Shown here: positions 32,852 to 41,962 of the stretch, piece by piece | Numbering within the stretch: the first letter of the stretch is position 1 | Layout: the number at the start of each line of letters is the position of its first letter | Source of the DNA: Calditrichia bacterium | GTDB taxonomy: Bacteria > Calditrichota > Calditrichia > RBG-13-44-9 > J075 | Direction: 5' to 3' | Assembly (NCBI GenBank): GCA_028284905.1 | Contig: JANQQU010000012.1 | Span: 124,001 to 188,000, forward strand | DNA length: 64,000 nt | The notes under the pieces: model-generated | The model's database searches: none | What the model saw: the letters and a program-made list of their open reading frames with translations, nothing else | Told to the model about the DNA's origin: nothing | Translations under genes and position numbers: made by a program

Positions 32852-34936
32852 ATGACCGATAAACAAAAATTCGTTCGCTTTAATGATGTTATTACTGCTC
32901 TGGCGCCCCACTTGCCAGCATTGGGCGGGGAACGCCGTTTCTATAAACCGGACGAACCGATTATCCGGGAAAATGAAAAACATGACACCCTCTATTTCAT
33001 TGAATCCGGCAATGCCCGGGTGGAGTGGGGGAAAGAACGCTTTGTGCTGGCAATGGTTGGAGATGGGAGTCTGCTAGGAGAACTTTCCTATCTGGAAAAT
33101 ATTCCCCATACTGCATCAGTCGTTGCAGAAGAAGAGTGTTCTGTGCTGATTATGAGCCGGGCGGCAATGGGGCAGTTGCAAACTCAAAACCCGGATATTT
33201 ATCTCCGCTTTACCGAAAAACTGGTTCAGGTGTTGGCGACCCGCTTTCGCAATAATGCGGAAATGCGCCAACAGCTCGAACGTCAGAAAAAAGAAATTAG
33301 TGACCTGACCGAACAGCTGCAGGAGCTCGATCAACTCAAATCCCGCTTCTTTGCCAATCTTTCCCACGAGTTTCGCACGCCACTTACTTTGATTCTGGGT
33401 CCCATCGACAAGATTATGGAAGATGTGGAGAGTCCGGTTACCCGAAAAACCCTGGCGGGAATGAAACGAAATGCCTGGCGCTTGCTGAAACTGGTAAATC
33501 AATTACTGGACCTTTCCAAGATCGATGCCGGCCGTATGAAGCTGCAGGTGCAGGAAAATGATTGCATTCCGCTCGTTCAGGGAATCGTTGGTTCCTATGA
33601 ATTTCTCTCGAAGATGCGCGATATCGAATTACGCTTGGAAGCACCGAAGTCTTTACAGCTTTGGTTCGAGACTGATAAGATCGAAGCAGTGTTGCATAAT
33701 CTCCTATCCAATGCTTTTAAATTTACACCGGATGGTGGCAAAATTATCGTTACAATGGATGTTGAAACGCCCGGCAAAAAGAAGAAATCAGCAGAAGACA
33801 TATTCCCAGAAGGGAAGACTCGCATCACCATTATGGATAGCGGCAGCGGCATTCCAGATCATCAGTTGGCGCATATTTTCGATCGTTTTCATCAGGTAGA
33901 AGGATCGGCAATACGGGAAGCGGGAGGTGCTGGTATCGGCCTGGCATTGGTGAAAGAATTTGTCCAGTTGCATCACGGCACCGTTAAGGTCGATAGCACT
34001 CCTGGAAAGGGAACAACCTTTACGATATTATTACCACTTGGCAGATCCTTGTTTGCGGATCATGAAATATTTGCTTCGCCTGAAAGCGGACCATTGATCC
34101 CTGATGGGGAAGCGGCAAATACAGTTCCCGACCTGGCCCCGGAGGTTGCTGAGGATGATCAGCTATCGGTGTTGACTGAAACAGATAAACCGTTGTTATT
34201 ATTGGTTGAAGACAATCCGGAAATGCTCAATTATATTCGAAGTTCTTTACTCGATGATTATCGGATTATAACCGCAGCGGACGGTGTCGCAGGTATTAAT
34301 AAGGCTCAAAATCAGATGCCGGATATTATCGTCAGCGACGTAATGATGCCAAAAATGGACGGCTATGAAGTCTGCAAAACTTTGAAAACCGATATCAACA
34401 CCAGCCATATTCCGGTGATTTTGTTAACTGCAAAAGCAGCGCAGGAAGACAAACAGGAAGGCCTGGAAACCGGCGCAGATGCCTATCTTACCAAGCCATT
34501 TAATGCCCGGGAATTACGCACCCGAATCAAAAATTTGATTCATCTGCGCCGGCAGCTACGGGAGCGTTATCGTCGGGAAAGCGGTTTAAATCCGGTTGAT
34601 GTCACCGCTACCAGCATCGATCGCCGTTTCCTGGAAAAAATCATGACGATTATCGAAGCGCGCATCAGCGATGAACTTTTTGACGTCAAAGCACTCAGTA
34701 AAGAAGTGGCGATGAGCGAAAGCCAATTGCGTCGCAAATTGAAGGCGCTTCTGAATCAATCGCCCAAATTGTTTATCCGTTCGTTCCGTCTGCAACGGGC
34801 CCGCCAAATGCTGGCCGAAAAGCAAGGCAGTATTTCCGATGTCGCCTACGATACCGGTTTCCGCAGCCTTGCCTATTTCACCAAATGTTTCCGGGAGGAA
34901 TTTAAACAAACCCCCTCGGAATTTTTGCGCGGGTAA
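32852..34936 (+). CDS. Cyclic-nucleotide-binding-like sensor / histidine kinase / receiver / AraC hybrid
   Basis: This 694-residue cytoplasmic protein joins four modules. A CNB (CRP-like) domain is at about 25-125. A kinase has H172 in FFANLSHEFRTPLTL, an N box (NLLSNAFKF), DSGSGIP and GAGIGLALVKE. A receiver (about 450-565) has VSDVMMPKMDG and YLTKPF, and an AraC DNA-binding domain (about 590-694) follows. In the CNB phosphate-binding cassette, GELSYLENIPHTASV keeps the Glu but has His where cyclic-nucleotide binders have Arg. It may therefore sense something else. All steps from input to DNA binding are in one soluble chain, unlike the membrane-anchored hybrids at 49.8 and 56.6 kb. Targets are unknown. 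Confidence 0.93.
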   Translation: MTDKQKFVRFNDVITALAPHLPALGGERRFYKPDEPIIRENEKHDTLYFIESGNARVEWGKERFVLAMVGDGSLLGELSYLENIPHTASVVAEEECSVLIMSRAAMGQLQTQNPDIYLRFTEKLVQVLATRFRNNAEMRQQLERQKKEISDLTEQLQELDQLKSRFFANLSHEFRTPLTLILGPIDKIMEDVESPVTRKTLAGMKRNAWRLLKLVNQLLDLSKIDAGRMKLQVQENDCIPLVQGIVGSYEFLSKMRDIELRLEAPKSLQLWFETDKIEAVLHNLLSNAFKFTPDGGKIIVTMDVETPGKKKKSAEDIFPEGKTRITIMDSGSGIPDHQLAHIFDRFHQVEGSAIREAGGAGIGLALVKEFVQLHHGTVKVDSTPGKGTTFTILLPLGRSLFADHEIFASPESGPLIPDGEAANTVPDLAPEVAEDDQLSVLTETDKPLLLLVEDNPEMLNYIRSSLLDDYRIITAADGVAGINKAQNQMPDIIVSDVMMPKMDGYEVCKTLKTDINTSHIPVILLTAKAAQEDKQEGLETGADAYLTKPFNARELRTRIKNLIHLRRQLRERYRRESGLNPVDVTATSIDRRFLEKIMTIIEARISDELFDVKALSKEVAMSESQLRRKLKALLNQSPKLFIRSFRLQRARQMLAEKQGSISDVAYDTGFRSLAYFTKCFREEFKQTPSEFLRG

Positions 34937-34953
34937 TCCCGGAAATTGAATCC

Positions 34954-34990
34954 CTGATTGCCTAATTACCTAATTACCTAATTACCTAAT
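34954..34990. repeat. Octamer array (CCTAATTA) running into a gene end
   Basis: Four units (GCCTAATT, ACCTAATT, ACCTAATT, ACCTAATC) lie between two convergent genes. On the minus strand, the last sense codon and the stop codon of the giant secreted protein (AGG TAA) are themselves part of the array. Confidence 0.8.
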
Positions 34991-37900
34991 CAACACCATT
35001 TTCCGACTTTGCACAAAATCGCCGGCCTGCAGGCGATAAAAATAAATGCCGGAACTGACTTGCTCTCCACTGTCGTTTTTTCCATCCCAAATTATTTTGT
35101 ACTCCCCGCTGGATAGTTGATTATTCACCAGCGTTTTTATCCGCTGCCCCAGCACATTAAAGATAGTCAATTTGGCATCCACCGCTTTTGCCAGACTAAA
35201 ACGGATCTGCGTGCTGGGGTTAAACGGGTTGGGATAATTGGGAAACAGCGCAAAACTGAGCGGCACACTTTCTTCATTTGTAATGCCGAGGGCATCCAGT
35301 GGGTTAAAGGTGTAGATATTACCGATTGTTATCCCTTTCTGATAATAGAAGAAAAGATCAAAATTATCCTGGAAGAAGGAATAGCCATCCCGCAATCTTG
35401 ACCATATTCCCCAGACCACATCTGCAGTCGGACCAAAATTGTCATCATCATAGCCGCCGCCGTTTAGCGAATCATAATCGCTATGCATAATGAAAAGATA
35501 CTCCCTGCCACCAACAATATCGTCAGTAGGATTCCAGATTTTGTCGGCGGGTTTGACATCATTATCTTCCGCGTAAACGATATTTATGCGGCGGGGATTC
35601 TCCGGATCGGAAATATCATAAGCTTCTCCGTAAAATATACCCAGGCCATCAAATGCGTAGTTCATATCCCGGCGATATACCGCACAATTCGTCGTTTTTG
35701 TAGAATCAAAGACAATTTTCACACTATGATGCTCGCCTTCCATTAATCCGGTGCCGAAGAAATTTCTCCCCAGGTCCGCACCTCCGAAAAATATCGAGGC
35801 GCCCCAATTTACACCGGTTAGCCAACGCTCTCCGTTTGCTGAGTCCCAATCGAGGAGATCGGAGGGCAGGGTGCTGCCGCGGGTAACGAAGAAACCATCG
35901 GCGGGTAAGCTATTATGCCCGTATTCGTCGGGATAAGGCTGATCGCTGAAAATAATGTTACCGCTGTTCAGGTTTTTCAATTGATAATGCGGCGGACTGG
36001 TTTCGCTGGAGTCATTAAAATTGACTTCATAAACATCCCCGGTAAGTGCTGCGGGATCAAAAATGCGAAAACCGAGCGCACCGTCAGAGATGCCACTCAC
36101 CTGATCCATCAGGAAATCAGTGGATTGATACTCGAGCGGCGCAACCCAGATAGATGCGGTATCCTGCCAGATATTGTAATCGTCATCGATCATTTGGATC
36201 AGGAAGGAAATGTAGTCATTTCCCGGATGGGTATCGAGAATATCGAATTGAAAATAAGGCATCTCATTGCTGAAAGGCCAGCTATAGGTGGTGTTGCCCG
36301 GCAGCGTAGTAATCGTATGATGGCCCAATGGCGCTTCAATGTTGGTAACAAATTCCGGTGTCAGGGACTTTACCTGAAAAATTCTAATATTGCTGAATGC
36401 CTGATTGCCGTTATTGTTTATTTCCAGGGTATAGCGAATATTCTCGCCGGGGTTGGCGATACCGTCATGGTTGAGATGATCCGACCCTACGAGGGCATCG
36501 GCAATTACCAACGGTCCGCCGGTCGTCAGGTTTTTGTTGAGATTGTCCCAGGTATAGGAGAAACCTGCCTGGTATGCCACTTCAGCATCGACCCAAAGGC
36601 CGTTGTTAAAGGGAACGGTGTCCCAACTATTACCAAAGATACCGTCGCCGGCTGCACCGTCATCGTGTTGGCCATCGTCGAACAAACTCAGGGAGATCAC
36701 CGGTGTTTCATCGGGATGCTGAATATGCAGGGTGATTGCTACGGCATCCGGGTTCTCTGCCCGGAATTTTACCCGCGTCTGGGCAGTGGTCAAATATTCG
36801 ATCTCATCATTCAGTTCGACAAAAGAAGGAATATTGTTGAATAAGGTGTTATAGAGCGTCCGGGCATTTTCCAGGTTACTTTTCATGGCGTTAATAGCGG
36901 TGAGATAATGATCGCTACTGCCACCGACGATTGTATAGATGACCTCCTGCGAGTCGCCGGGCATCATGTAAAACGGACCAGTGGCACTGACAATTCGTCG
37001 ATCGCCGGGGGCGCGATTCAGTCCTTCACCGTCGATGTCACCATTGCCTAATACCGGATCACCATTCAGGGGAAACTTAGTGGGAAGCCCGGAAAAAGGA
37101 CCACTGCCATGGAGATAAAAGAAATAAGGACCATGGCTTAGATAAGGACGGTAACCGTTCAGTAAATGATACCACTGTAGTGTACCTTCATAATGGCCCA
37201 GCGTGGGGTCCTTAATTGCATCCCCGGCAGCAAGATAGCCAAAGGAAGTCATCGGCAAATTTTTGTGATCGGGTAATTCCCGAAGGTTGAAGATCGCTGT
37301 ATTGCCCGGTGAAGACACTACCGGTCCCTGCAGCAAGGCATAGCCAGAGGCAGCCGGCGCTAAACCATAAACGCTAAATTCGCTGTCGTTGGGGTAGCCG
37401 TTGTAAGCATAAGCGAGGTCCAGCAGTGAATCACAGCCGGCGAAATCATCCCGATAGTTGCCGATATCCGGATCGGACCAGCGCGCAACAAACATCGAAT
37501 CGATCTGGTTGCCGGATTTGTTGATGAGCAGATAGCGTTGAAAGCTGAGTTGCCCGAGCGGGGTATTCTCACCTTTATATCCCCACATGGTAATCTGCAG
37601 CTCGATGCCGATTGGCGGGGAACCGTAGAGGTTGCTGGTCGCATCTTCATTAACATCGTTGCAGACTAACCATACGACCTGATCGGCGGAGGCGATACCG
37701 GCGATATCGATTGCCGGATCATAAACGCCGTTCCCATTTATATCTTCGAATGGCGCGCCGAGTGTAGCCGGCCAGTTTGCCCAGTCCAGCGCGTATTGAT
37801 CGAGTACTGCCTGTGCCATGGCGTCGGTAACATCATCGATGTCTACGAGGTTGACTTCCGCGGCATCCCGGCGTACTTCCGGATCATTAATCGTTAAGGT

Positions 37901-38368
37901 TTCCCAGTCGCGACGAATTCGATAGATGCGCGCCAGTGCGGGGTCGGAGGGAATCGGATCGTTATTTACGTCCCCGGCAACGGCAATATGCCCCGGTATG
38001 GTGCCGCTGCGATAAGTTTGTCCACCAACCCTGATTTTCGGCCAGATGGGATTGCGACTGCTCTGAACAATGCCGCCCCAAACCAGGCCGTCCTGGAAAA
38101 TAGTCGTCGTGGTGCTGCGAGGATAGGTTACTCCGGAAGAAAAATCGGGCGAATTAGCGGAGCTGCCATCAGCAGATATCCAACCGGCGATATTGTTGAC
38201 GTTCCAGAGTGTGCGAAAAGTATTGTTCGAATTTTGAGGGTTGATACTATGAAAATGTTCTTTGTCGAGATCTTTCTGAGCAAACGCCAGAAAGGGGATA
38301 AATGTAATGAAAACAATTATTCTTAACCAATGATAGCACGAATGCCATCGATTTTGTTGCTGACTCAT
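34982..38368 (-). CDS. Giant T9SS-secreted protein, tandem paralog 1
   Basis: This 1128-residue protein starts at ATG 38368 after AGGAGGGG, with a signal peptide (about 1-30). The N-terminal region has LWNVNNIAGWISADG, YPRSTTTTIFQDGLVWGG and RVGGQTYRSGTIPG. A middle region has QITMWGYKGENTPLGQLSFQRYLLINKSG and PGDSQEVIYTIVGGSSDHY. Ig-like or FN3-like stretches follow, and a T9SS type A sorting domain (NYPNPFNPSTQIRFSL, WDGKNDSG, SGIYFYRLQAG) ends it. It is a surface or released protein of unknown function, very similar throughout to the next gene. The NxDGxxDP-like loops (DINGNGVYDPAID) look like calcium sites. A longer frame to 38542 overlaps the preceding gene and is rejected. Confidence 0.88.
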   Translation of the reverse strand: MSQQQNRWHSCYHWLRIIVFITFIPFLAFAQKDLDKEHFHSINPQNSNNTFRTLWNVNNIAGWISADGSSANSPDFSSGVTYPRSTTTTIFQDGLVWGGIVQSSRNPIWPKIRVGGQTYRSGTIPGHIAVAGDVNNDPIPSDPALARIYRIRRDWETLTINDPEVRRDAAEVNLVDIDDVTDAMAQAVLDQYALDWANWPATLGAPFEDINGNGVYDPAIDIAGIASADQVVWLVCNDVNEDATSNLYGSPPIGIELQITMWGYKGENTPLGQLSFQRYLLINKSGNQIDSMFVARWSDPDIGNYRDDFAGCDSLLDLAYAYNGYPNDSEFSVYGLAPAASGYALLQGPVVSSPGNTAIFNLRELPDHKNLPMTSFGYLAAGDAIKDPTLGHYEGTLQWYHLLNGYRPYLSHGPYFFYLHGSGPFSGLPTKFPLNGDPVLGNGDIDGEGLNRAPGDRRIVSATGPFYMMPGDSQEVIYTIVGGSSDHYLTAINAMKSNLENARTLYNTLFNNIPSFVELNDEIEYLTTAQTRVKFRAENPDAVAITLHIQHPDETPVISLSLFDDGQHDDGAAGDGIFGNSWDTVPFNNGLWVDAEVAYQAGFSYTWDNLNKNLTTGGPLVIADALVGSDHLNHDGIANPGENIRYTLEINNNGNQAFSNIRIFQVKSLTPEFVTNIEAPLGHHTITTLPGNTTYSWPFSNEMPYFQFDILDTHPGNDYISFLIQMIDDDYNIWQDTASIWVAPLEYQSTDFLMDQVSGISDGALGFRIFDPAALTGDVYEVNFNDSSETSPPHYQLKNLNSGNIIFSDQPYPDEYGHNSLPADGFFVTRGSTLPSDLLDWDSANGERWLTGVNWGASIFFGGADLGRNFFGTGLMEGEHHSVKIVFDSTKTTNCAVYRRDMNYAFDGLGIFYGEAYDISDPENPRRINIVYAEDNDVKPADKIWNPTDDIVGGREYLFIMHSDYDSLNGGGYDDDNFGPTADVVWGIWSRLRDGYSFFQDNFDLFFYYQKGITIGNIYTFNPLDALGITNEESVPLSFALFPNYPNPFNPSTQIRFSLAKAVDAKLTIFNVLGQRIKTLVNNQLSSGEYKIIWDGKNDSGEQVSSGIYFYRLQAGDFVQSRKMVLIR

Positions 38369-38433
38369 AACCCCTCCTGTTGGAATTTGTTGAAGATTGA
38401 TGAGTTTAATCAATACATCAGAAAAGGCAGTAA

Positions 38434-41400
38434 TTACCTGATCAATACCATTTTCCGGCTTTGTACAAAGTCGCCGGCCTGTAGACGATAAAAATAAATT
38501 CCCGAGCTGACCTGCTCTCCATTGTCGTTTTTTCCATCCCAAATCATTTTATAATCACCGCTGGATAGTTGATTGTTCACCAGGGATTTTACGCGTTGCC
38601 CCAGCACATTGAAGATCGTCAACTTGGTATTCACCATTTTCGCCAGTGTAAAATGAATCTGTGTGCTTGGGTTGAATGGATTGGGATAATTGGGGAACAG
38701 CGCAAAACTGAGCGGCGTATTTTCTTCATTATTAACACCTAATGCATCGAGAGGATTAAACGTGTAGATATTTCCGGTAGTCATCCCTTTCTGGTAATAG
38801 AAAAATAGGTCAAAATTGTCGTGCTGAAAGAACCGTCCTCCTCGAGCTTGCGGCCAAATTGCCCAGACCACATCGGCGGCAGGGCCATAATTGCTATCAT
38901 CGTATCCACCACCGTTCACCGGGTCATAATCACTATTCATGATAAAGAGGAATTCCCGCCCCCCCAAGTCGCCCATGGTGAAGGTCACGGGATTCCATGC
39001 CATGTCCCAAATTAAGTTTGCAGACGTGCCATTCGCATTAGAAGCATTTTCATCTTCGACGAAACAGATATTAATACGCCGGGGATTTTCAGGGTTGGAA
39101 ATATCATAGGCTTCACCGTGAAAGGTTCCCAGTCCGCTATAAGCGTAGGCCAAATCCCGGCGATAAACTGCACAGGTGGTAGTTTTCGTAGAATCAAAAA
39201 TAATTTTTACACTATGATATTCGCCATCTGTCAAAGTGCTGCCAAAAAAATTTTCTCCTAGATCTGCACCGCCGAAAAATAGCGCTCCGCCCCAGTTAAC
39301 GCCGGAAACCCAACGGTCGCCATTTCCCCAATCCCAATCGGTAAAATCATCCGGGCGGGTGCTGCCGCGGGTAACGAAAAAACCATCGGTTGGCAAGCTG
39401 TTATGGCCGTATTCGTCTGGATAAGGTTGGCTGCTGAAAATGATGTTGCCGCTGCTCAGATTTTTGAGTTGATAGAACGGTGCAGCGGTTTGGCTGGAAT
39501 CGTTAAAGTTGATTTCATAAACATCCCCGGTGAGCGCAGCGGGATCAAATATTCGGAACCCTAAAGAACCACCGGAAACGCCGCTGACCTGTTCCATTAA
39601 AAAATCAGTGGATTGGTATTCAAGCGGAGTAACCCAGATAGAAGCAGTATCTTGCCAGAGGTTATAATCGTCATCCAACAATTGAATGAGGAAAGAGACA
39701 TAATCATTCCCGGGGTGAGTGTCAAGAATGTCGAATTGAAAATAAGGCATTTCGTTGCTAAAAGGCCAAGTATAGCTAGTGTTACCGGGGAGGGTCGCGA
39801 TCGTATGATGGCCCTGTGGTGTTGCAAGATTAATAACAAATTCCGGAGTCAGCGATTTAATCTGAAAGATACGAATATTGTTGAATTCCTGGACACCGTT
39901 GTTATGTATCGCTAGAGTGTAGCGGATATTCTCACCGGGATTGGCGATGCCATCATGATTGAGATGATCTGAGCCTACCAGGGCATCGGTGATGACCAGC
40001 GGCCCGCCAGTGGTTAGGTGCTTTTCTAAATTATCCCAGGTGTAAGTGAAGCCCGTCTGGTAAGCGACTTCTGCATCGATCCAAAGACCAGTACTAAAGG
40101 GATTGGTATCCCAGCTATTACCAAAGATGCCATCTCCGGCTATACCGTCATCATGCTGCCCATCATCAAATAATGGAAGAGATGTTACCGGCGTTTCATC
40201 CGGCTGCTGAACATATAAAGTAATGGTTGTGGCATCCTGGTTTTCTGCCCGGAATTTTACGCGGGTTTGAGCGGTGGTTAGAAATTCGATCTCATAATCA
40301 AGATCAACATAAGTGGGAATATTGCTAAATAAAGTAGCATGTAATGCAGCGGCGTTTTCCAGATTCTTTTTTAATTCATTAATGCTTGTTAGATAATGAT
40401 CGCTGCTGCCCCCGACAATGGCATAAATAACTTCTTGTGAATCTCCCGGTAACATAGTAAATGGGCCAGAGGCGCTAACCATTCGTCGATCGCCGGGCGG
40501 GAGGTTTTGCCCCTGTCCGTCAATATCCCCGGTGCCGAGTACTGGATCTCCGTTTAGGGGAAATTTGGTAGGCTGGCCGATATTGGGGCCACTACCGTAA
40601 ACGTAAGGTGTGGGATTTTGAAGATCATCTGTTGGCGTATAACCATTCAGCAAGTTATACCACTGCAATGTGCCTTCATAACTTCCCAGTATCGGATCGC
40701 TAATGGAACTGCCAGCGGCAAAATAGCAGTAGGAAGTCATTGGCAGATTGGTATGATCAGGTAATGGCTGAAAATTGAAAATGGCGTTACTGCCCGGATC
40801 GGGGACAATAGGTCCTTGCAATAATACATATCCACCCGCACCCGGGGGCAGTCCGAAGGCAGCGAAATCATTGTCATGAGGATATCCGTTGTAACTGTAT
40901 GCTAAATTGCGTTGCGGATCACAACCGCTTAAATCATTGGTGTAATCGCCGATATCTGGGTCGGACCATCTGCTGACAAACATAGAATCTATTTGCTGGC
41001 CGGATTTGTTGATCATCAAATAGCGTTGAAAGCTCAACTGCGCCAGCGGATTGTCTATGCCTTTATATCCCCACATAGTGATTTGCAATTCAATGCCAAT
41101 TGGTGGGGAGCCGTATAGATTAGTAATGTTGCCTTGATCAAGGTCGTTACAAACCAGCCAGACGACCTGATCGGCAGAGGCAATGCCAGGACTGTCGATA
41201 CCGGGATCATATGTATTGTTATTGTTCACATCATGAAAAGGTGCGCCGAGGCCAACCGGCCATTGTTGCCAGTCCAGTGCGTATTGATCCAATACAGCCT
41301 GGGCCATGGCATCGGTTACATCATCAATAGCGACCAGGTATATTTCTGCAGCGTCTTGACGGATTTCCGGATCGTTAATGGTTAACGACTCCCAGTCACT

Positions 41401-41856
41401 GCGAATCCGATAAACGCGCGCTGAATTTGGATCGGAAGGTATGGGATCATAGATGGCAGTTCCAGGGGAAGAGATGTGCCCCGGTGTAGTACCAATGCGA
41501 TAGGTTTGACCACCGACCCGCAATGCTGGCCAATCCGGATTGCGGCTATCTTGTACATAACCGCCCCAAATTAAGCCGTCCTGATATATAACACCTGCTG
41601 TGCCCCGGGGATATTTTACACCAACGCTACCAGTGGGAGAGTGGGCGGATTGACCATTGGCAGCTATCCATCCGGAAATATTATTGATATTCCATAAGGT
41701 AAAAAAAGGGTCAGCAGCTGTTTGTTCGGGAACAGGATTTTTATCCTTACTACCTGGTAATTCTTTGGCTGATACCATACCACCCATTATTGTTAATAAG
41801 AGTGGTATTAGTAGCCAGTGAAAACTTTCTACATAACGGTCCTGTCTCTGCTCCAT
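38434..41856 (-). CDS. Giant T9SS-secreted protein, tandem paralog 2
   Basis: This 1140-residue protein starts at ATG 41856 after GGAGGG, with a signal peptide (about 10-30). It is collinear with paralog 1 over its whole length, with the same N-terminal block, QITMWGYKG region, PGDSQEVIYAIVGGSSDHY and C-terminal sorting domain. It differs by small insertions (for example ASNANGTSANLIWDMAWNP near the C-terminal third). The DVNNNNTYDPGID loop again suggests calcium binding. The gap to paralog 1 is only 65 bases. The pair is a recent tandem duplication and may be co-transcribed. Confidence 0.88.
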   Translation of the reverse strand: MEQRQDRYVESFHWLLIPLLLTIMGGMVSAKELPGSKDKNPVPEQTAADPFFTLWNINNISGWIAANGQSAHSPTGSVGVKYPRGTAGVIYQDGLIWGGYVQDSRNPDWPALRVGGQTYRIGTTPGHISSPGTAIYDPIPSDPNSARVYRIRSDWESLTINDPEIRQDAAEIYLVAIDDVTDAMAQAVLDQYALDWQQWPVGLGAPFHDVNNNNTYDPGIDSPGIASADQVVWLVCNDLDQGNITNLYGSPPIGIELQITMWGYKGIDNPLAQLSFQRYLMINKSGQQIDSMFVSRWSDPDIGDYTNDLSGCDPQRNLAYSYNGYPHDNDFAAFGLPPGAGGYVLLQGPIVPDPGSNAIFNFQPLPDHTNLPMTSYCYFAAGSSISDPILGSYEGTLQWYNLLNGYTPTDDLQNPTPYVYGSGPNIGQPTKFPLNGDPVLGTGDIDGQGQNLPPGDRRMVSASGPFTMLPGDSQEVIYAIVGGSSDHYLTSINELKKNLENAAALHATLFSNIPTYVDLDYEIEFLTTAQTRVKFRAENQDATTITLYVQQPDETPVTSLPLFDDGQHDDGIAGDGIFGNSWDTNPFSTGLWIDAEVAYQTGFTYTWDNLEKHLTTGGPLVITDALVGSDHLNHDGIANPGENIRYTLAIHNNGVQEFNNIRIFQIKSLTPEFVINLATPQGHHTIATLPGNTSYTWPFSNEMPYFQFDILDTHPGNDYVSFLIQLLDDDYNLWQDTASIWVTPLEYQSTDFLMEQVSGVSGGSLGFRIFDPAALTGDVYEINFNDSSQTAAPFYQLKNLSSGNIIFSSQPYPDEYGHNSLPTDGFFVTRGSTRPDDFTDWDWGNGDRWVSGVNWGGALFFGGADLGENFFGSTLTDGEYHSVKIIFDSTKTTTCAVYRRDLAYAYSGLGTFHGEAYDISNPENPRRINICFVEDENASNANGTSANLIWDMAWNPVTFTMGDLGGREFLFIMNSDYDPVNGGGYDDSNYGPAADVVWAIWPQARGGRFFQHDNFDLFFYYQKGMTTGNIYTFNPLDALGVNNEENTPLSFALFPNYPNPFNPSTQIHFTLAKMVNTKLTIFNVLGQRVKSLVNNQLSSGDYKMIWDGKNDNGEQVSSGIYFYRLQAGDFVQSRKMVLIR

Positions 41857-41962
41857 GATAATTCCCTCCTTTAATAATTGTTTATAAAAGAATTATATGA
41901 TTGTCTTGATGTGTATTCTCCGCTCGTAATTCAGTTTTGAATCAGCACGAGGTATGCAGAAA

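Noticed and set aside
32690-32855. Possible protein fragment on the minus strand upstream of the CNB-kinase gene
   Set aside because: It overlaps the start of a well-supported rightward gene and shows no recognisable motif.
38369-38542. A 58-codon N-terminal extension of the first giant secreted paralog
   Set aside because: It would overlap the end of the preceding gene, and the signal peptide and AGGAGGGG site both point to ATG 38368.
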